A stretch of DNA of 25,108 nucleotides from Lentimicrobiaceae bacterium. GTDB lineage: Bacteria; Bacteroidota; Bacteroidia; Bacteroidales; SKPS01. Positions 22,901 through 25,108 of the stretch are shown one piece after another. The stretch is from the NCBI GenBank assembly GCA_007119395.1, contig SKPS01000281.1:1-25108 (forward strand), in the 5' to 3' direction. The notes beneath the pieces are model-generated. The model was not told the origin of the DNA, searched no databases, and was given only the letters and a program-made list of their open reading frames with translations. Position numbers and translations under genes: made by a program. Each line of letters begins with the position of its first letter. The stretch's first letter is position 1.

Positions 22901-23911
22901 TTAATGATGTTCAGGCTCTTCAACAGCTTGTCCGATGAAGATGGCCGATAGCATGGTAAATATATACGCTTGAAGCACGGCAACAAGCATTTCAATTACA
23001 CTCATAAAGATCAGCAGCAGTGAGATACTTGCACCCACGGCGAAGCTGCGGAAAACGAAGATAATGGAAACAATGCTAAGGATAATGATATGCCCTGCTG
23101 TGATGTTTGCGAACAGACGGATCATGAGGGCAAACGGTTTGGTGAAGATACCGAAGAACTCGATGGCTGCGATGGGTATCTTCAGTGGAGCCGGCACACC
23201 GGGTGGCCAGAAAATGTGCTGGTAGTAGTGTTTGTTTCCACTCACCAGAATGGTGACCAGGGTAAACACGGCGAGTGTCATGGTAAAAGCAATGTTTCCT
23301 GACAGATTAGTCCCGCCCGGAAAGAAGGGGATAAGCCCCAGCAGGTTGTTAAACAAAATGAAGAAGAACAACGTAAGGATATAGGGAGCAAAGCGGTCAC
23401 TCTGCTTCTGACCGATAGATGGCGTAACAATTTCATCACGTACAAACAGAATCACCGGCTCAATAAACGACTGAAAGCCTCTGGGCACCATGTCATCTCT
23501 TCGCTTGTATGCACGGGCTACCGAGGTGAAAATCAAGATAATGGCTATGGCAGATATGAACAGTGCCAGCACATTCTTTGTGATGGAAATATCGAAGAAA
23601 CGGGCTCCATCGGGGCGTGTTATTTTGCCATGGTACATTTCATACCCTTTGTAAGGTCCCGAGAAAAGGTGCCGGGTTGAGAACACATCCAATGACCGGT
23701 TTGTGTGGTTGTATGCGATAAATGGGAGATACAGGTACCACGAGCCACCGATGTGCCATTTGTACTCGTCCATCACATGATGAATGATAAACTCACTCAT
23801 GTAATCCTTGAAATCACCATCACCGTAATCGGCGGCCTTCACTTCAGACTGTGAGCTGAATGCCATCAACCACGCAAGCAACAAGGAGATCCAGACAATC
23901 CGGTTTTTCAT
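22901..23911 (-). CDS. atpB: ATP synthase Fo subunit a
   Basis: A 336-residue membrane subunit that forms the proton half-channels next to the c-ring. It has a cleavable-looking signal (MKNRIVWISLLLAWLMAFSS, to about residue 26). A periplasmic N-terminal extension of some 80 residues follows, then the membrane domain (about 112-330). The essential Arg is Arg265 in ALMIRLFANITAGH, and EPVILFVRDEIVTPSIG precedes it. The extension with signal is common in Bacteroidota AtpB and absent from E. coli. A longer frame to 23974 is rejected because a promoter sits at 23936-23965, inside that extension. Confidence 0.95.
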   Translation of the reverse strand: MKNRIVWISLLLAWLMAFSSQSEVKAADYGDGDFKDYMSEFIIHHVMDEYKWHIGGSWYLYLPFIAYNHTNRSLDVFSTRHLFSGPYKGYEMYHGKITRPDGARFFDISITKNVLALFISAIAIILIFTSVARAYKRRDDMVPRGFQSFIEPVILFVRDEIVTPSIGQKQSDRFAPYILTLFFFILFNNLLGLIPFFPGGTNLSGNIAFTMTLAVFTLVTILVSGNKHYYQHIFWPPGVPAPLKIPIAAIEFFGIFTKPFALMIRLFANITAGHIIILSIVSIIFVFRSFAVGASISLLLIFMSVIEMLVAVLQAYIFTMLSAIFIGQAVEEPEHH

Positions 23912-23935
23912 CAATCTACATCCATTTTTGGCTGT

Positions 23936-23965
23936 CAAAAGTAATAAAAAACAGGGATTAACAAA
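23936..23965 (-). promoter_or_regulatory. Promoter of the atpBEFHAG-ferritin transcript
   Basis: On the minus strand TTTG (23965-23962), 18 bases, then TACTTTTG (23943-23936), close to the Bacteroidota consensus. It leaves a leader of about 20 bases before ATG 23911 and separates atpB transcription from atpI/atpZ upstream. Confidence 0.65.
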
Positions 23966-24137
23966 TCCCCGCAAAAAAGAACAATCGAAAACCGGATAGG
24001 TTTAACATCGGTCAAAAAAATACAAACAAGCCGACCCTGGGTGGCCTGACATATGACCGGTTTTCTGTTGACGGCTGACCCGTAGTCGTTTGTTGTCGGT
24101 TCACATTCGGGTTACGGGGCGCAGAAGAGCCTCTTTC

Positions 24138-24518
24138 TCAGCCGGTTTTCCTGGTTGTTTTCAGCACAGAAACCAGGTCGAGTGCTGTGACTGACAGGTA
24201 CAGGAGTGAGAATGAAGCGACGAAGTGCATGGTGAGCGATTTGTTTTGCAGCAGGTACCACACGATCAGAATTCCCACATAGAGAAAGAATTTCACGGCG
24301 GTTGCGAGGAGGAATCGGTTGAGGAATTGTGAGGGTTGGGCGATGATAGAGCGTGTTATGAGAAGGTGTCCTGTTGCGGAGATCACATAGAAGAGCAGTG
24401 GGAGGAGCCACCAGGTGAAGGGTGGTTTCAGAGGGGTGATGTTGTGGTGTAGGGTATACAGGATGGCGATCATGATGGTCACCAGGAGGGTAAGAAACAG
24501 GTAATATTTGTTCTTCAT
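24138..24518 (-). CDS. AtpI-like membrane protein (four predicted helices)
   Basis: A 126-residue protein that is almost entirely membrane helices, about 5-23, 35-57, 66-90 and 97-118, with a basic C-terminus KTTRKTG. There is no clear motif. Position and topology match the small AtpI-type protein that sits between AtpZ and AtpB in Bacteroidota and aids c-ring assembly. Its ATG overlaps the stop of the AtpZ gene by 4 bases (ATGA), so translation is coupled. It may instead be an unrelated conserved membrane protein; the name is by context. Confidence 0.7.
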   Translation of the reverse strand: MKNKYYLFLTLLVTIMIAILYTLHHNITPLKPPFTWWLLPLLFYVISATGHLLITRSIIAQPSQFLNRFLLATAVKFFLYVGILIVWYLLQNKSLTMHFVASFSLLYLSVTALDLVSVLKTTRKTG

Positions 24519-24772
24519 GGTTTGTTTCGTTGATGTATTCTGATGACTGATCTGACCGCGAAGGTGACAGCGGCGATGACGCCGAGCAGCACCCCAACCA
24601 TTTCGGCCATCCGGCCGGCATCTGCTACCATTTGGTTATAGAGTCGTCCCCCCATCAGCCCGGCAAACACCATGGCTCCCATTTGAAAGACCAAACCAGA
24701 CCAAATCGCATAGCCACGCAGGGGTGCACCCCGTTGAGGCTTGTCACCTTTTTTTCTCTTCCGGCTTGTCAA
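24515..24772 (-). CDS. AtpZ/AtpI family protein
   Basis: An 85-residue protein with a basic N-terminus (TSRKRKKGDKPQRG) and two membrane helices (about 22-44 and 58-76) separated by MVADAGRMAE. The glycine-rich first helix with GLVFQMGAMVFAGLMGGRL is the AtpZ signature. AtpZ works with AtpI in ATP synthase assembly and has been linked to divalent-cation supply. The only start in this frame is TTG 24772, inside the end of the bactofilin gene (overlap 29 bases), so it is translated by coupling. Confidence 0.82.
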   Translation of the reverse strand: MTSRKRKKGDKPQRGAPLRGYAIWSGLVFQMGAMVFAGLMGGRLYNQMVADAGRMAEMVGVLLGVIAAVTFAVRSVIRIHQRNKP

Positions 24773-25108
24773 ATGTGGTACCCGTTGCAGGTTTGGTCAC
24801 CTGATCCTTGATCGTTAATGTGCCAACCAGTTTGGCACCGGCCTCTATTGCTATTTTATTGTATACCACCTCACCGGAGAGCTCTGCTGATGCCCTGAGT
24901 GACAATAGCTCATCGATGCTTACCTTTGCGGTTACCTTGCCAAATACATCGGCATTGCGGCATTGAACCTCGCCCTCAATGATGCCTGTAGGTCCTACGA
25001 CCAGCTTTCCCTTGCTGGTCAAACTCCCCTTCAGGGTACCATCAATACGAAAATCACCATTGCTGATGATATCACCCTTAAAAGTGGTGCCGTTGATGAT
25101 TTTGTTTA
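24744..25108 (-). CDS. Bactofilin (polymer-forming cytoskeletal protein), 5' end beyond the window
   Basis: The frame continues through the right edge, so the protein is N-terminally truncated here. The visible 120 residues are a right-handed beta-helix of repeats, each about 17 residues: GTTFKGDIISNGDFRIDG, GTLKGSLTSKGKLVVGPTG, GIIEGEVQCRNADVFGKV, and so on. The tail is charged (FDKPEEKKR). This is the DUF583/bactofilin pattern; these proteins form filaments without nucleotide and help place wall and envelope enzymes. An internal start at 25022 (TTG) is not needed. It precedes AtpZ in this order in other Bacteroidota, so the neighbourhood is conserved rather than accidental. Confidence 0.85.
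   Translation of the reverse strand, partial: NKIINGTTFKGDIISNGDFRIDGTLKGSLTSKGKLVVGPTGIIEGEVQCRNADVFGKVTAKVSIDELLSLRASAELSGEVVYNKIAIEAGAKLVGTLTIKDQVTKPATGTTFDKPEEKKR

Noticed and set aside
23912..23974. N-terminal extension of AtpB
   Set aside because: It would place the atpB promoter boxes inside the coding region and add residues before a normal signal peptide.
1..25108. CRISPR array, transposon, prophage or toxin-antitoxin module
   Set aside because: No regularly spaced repeats, transposase or integrase motifs, or small toxin/antitoxin gene pairs were seen.

Overview
The window is chromosomal DNA from a member of the Bacteroidota. Several independent signs agree. Many genes are preceded by the Bacteroidota -7 promoter box TAnnTTTG. 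There is a TonB-dependent receptor paired with a DUF4249 lipoprotein, and a gingipain-type C25 peptidase carrying SprB repeats and a type IX secretion (T9SS) C-terminal domain. There is also an EF-G2-like translation factor, and the F0F1 ATP synthase genes are arranged bactofilin / AtpZ / AtpI-like / atpB-E-F-H-A-G. The genus cannot be told from this stretch. It looks like ordinary core and accessory chromosome: I see no insertion sequence, phage module, CRISPR array or integration site.

Layout. Positions 1-1421: the tail of an unknown gene converges on a CPD photolyase (minus strand). Positions 1521-6116: divergent promoters, then a periplasmic thioredoxin-like protein, a TonB-dependent receptor, a DUF4249 lipoprotein and a secreted YD-like protein of unknown function, all on the plus strand. 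Positions 6117-9275: a large secreted C25 peptidase (minus). Positions 9322-10408: an adenosine-deaminase-like hydrolase and tRNA-Cys(GCA) with its own promoter and terminator (minus). Positions 10612-10962: folB (minus). Positions 11228-12735: a small OST-HTH/LOTUS-like protein followed by an M23 cell-wall peptidase (plus). Positions 12740-14881: an M20 peptidase followed by a DUF6873/GME-fold-like protein (minus). Positions 15008-18232: a PfkB/adenosine-kinase-like sugar kinase and an EF-G2-like factor with its own promoter (plus). Positions 18314-25108: ferritin, atpG, atpA, atpH, atpF, atpE, atpB, AtpI-like, AtpZ and a truncated bactofilin, all on the minus strand.

How the genes fit together. 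The ATP synthase block supplies all of Fo plus alpha, gamma and delta. The beta and epsilon genes (atpD, atpC) are not here, so they must lie elsewhere. AtpZ and the AtpI-like protein probably help assemble the c-ring. The atp transcript seems to start at a good promoter directly before atpB and to run through ferritin to a bidirectional terminator shared with the EF-G2-like gene. The TonB receptor, DUF4249 and third-gene set probably forms an outer-membrane uptake or surface system. The C25 peptidase is predicted to leave the cell by T9SS.

No wholly new multi-gene system could be demonstrated. The best leads are the EF-G2-like factor with a replaced switch II histidine, the M20 + DUF6873 pair, the OST-HTH + M23 pair, and the unknown third gene behind the TonB/DUF4249 pair.
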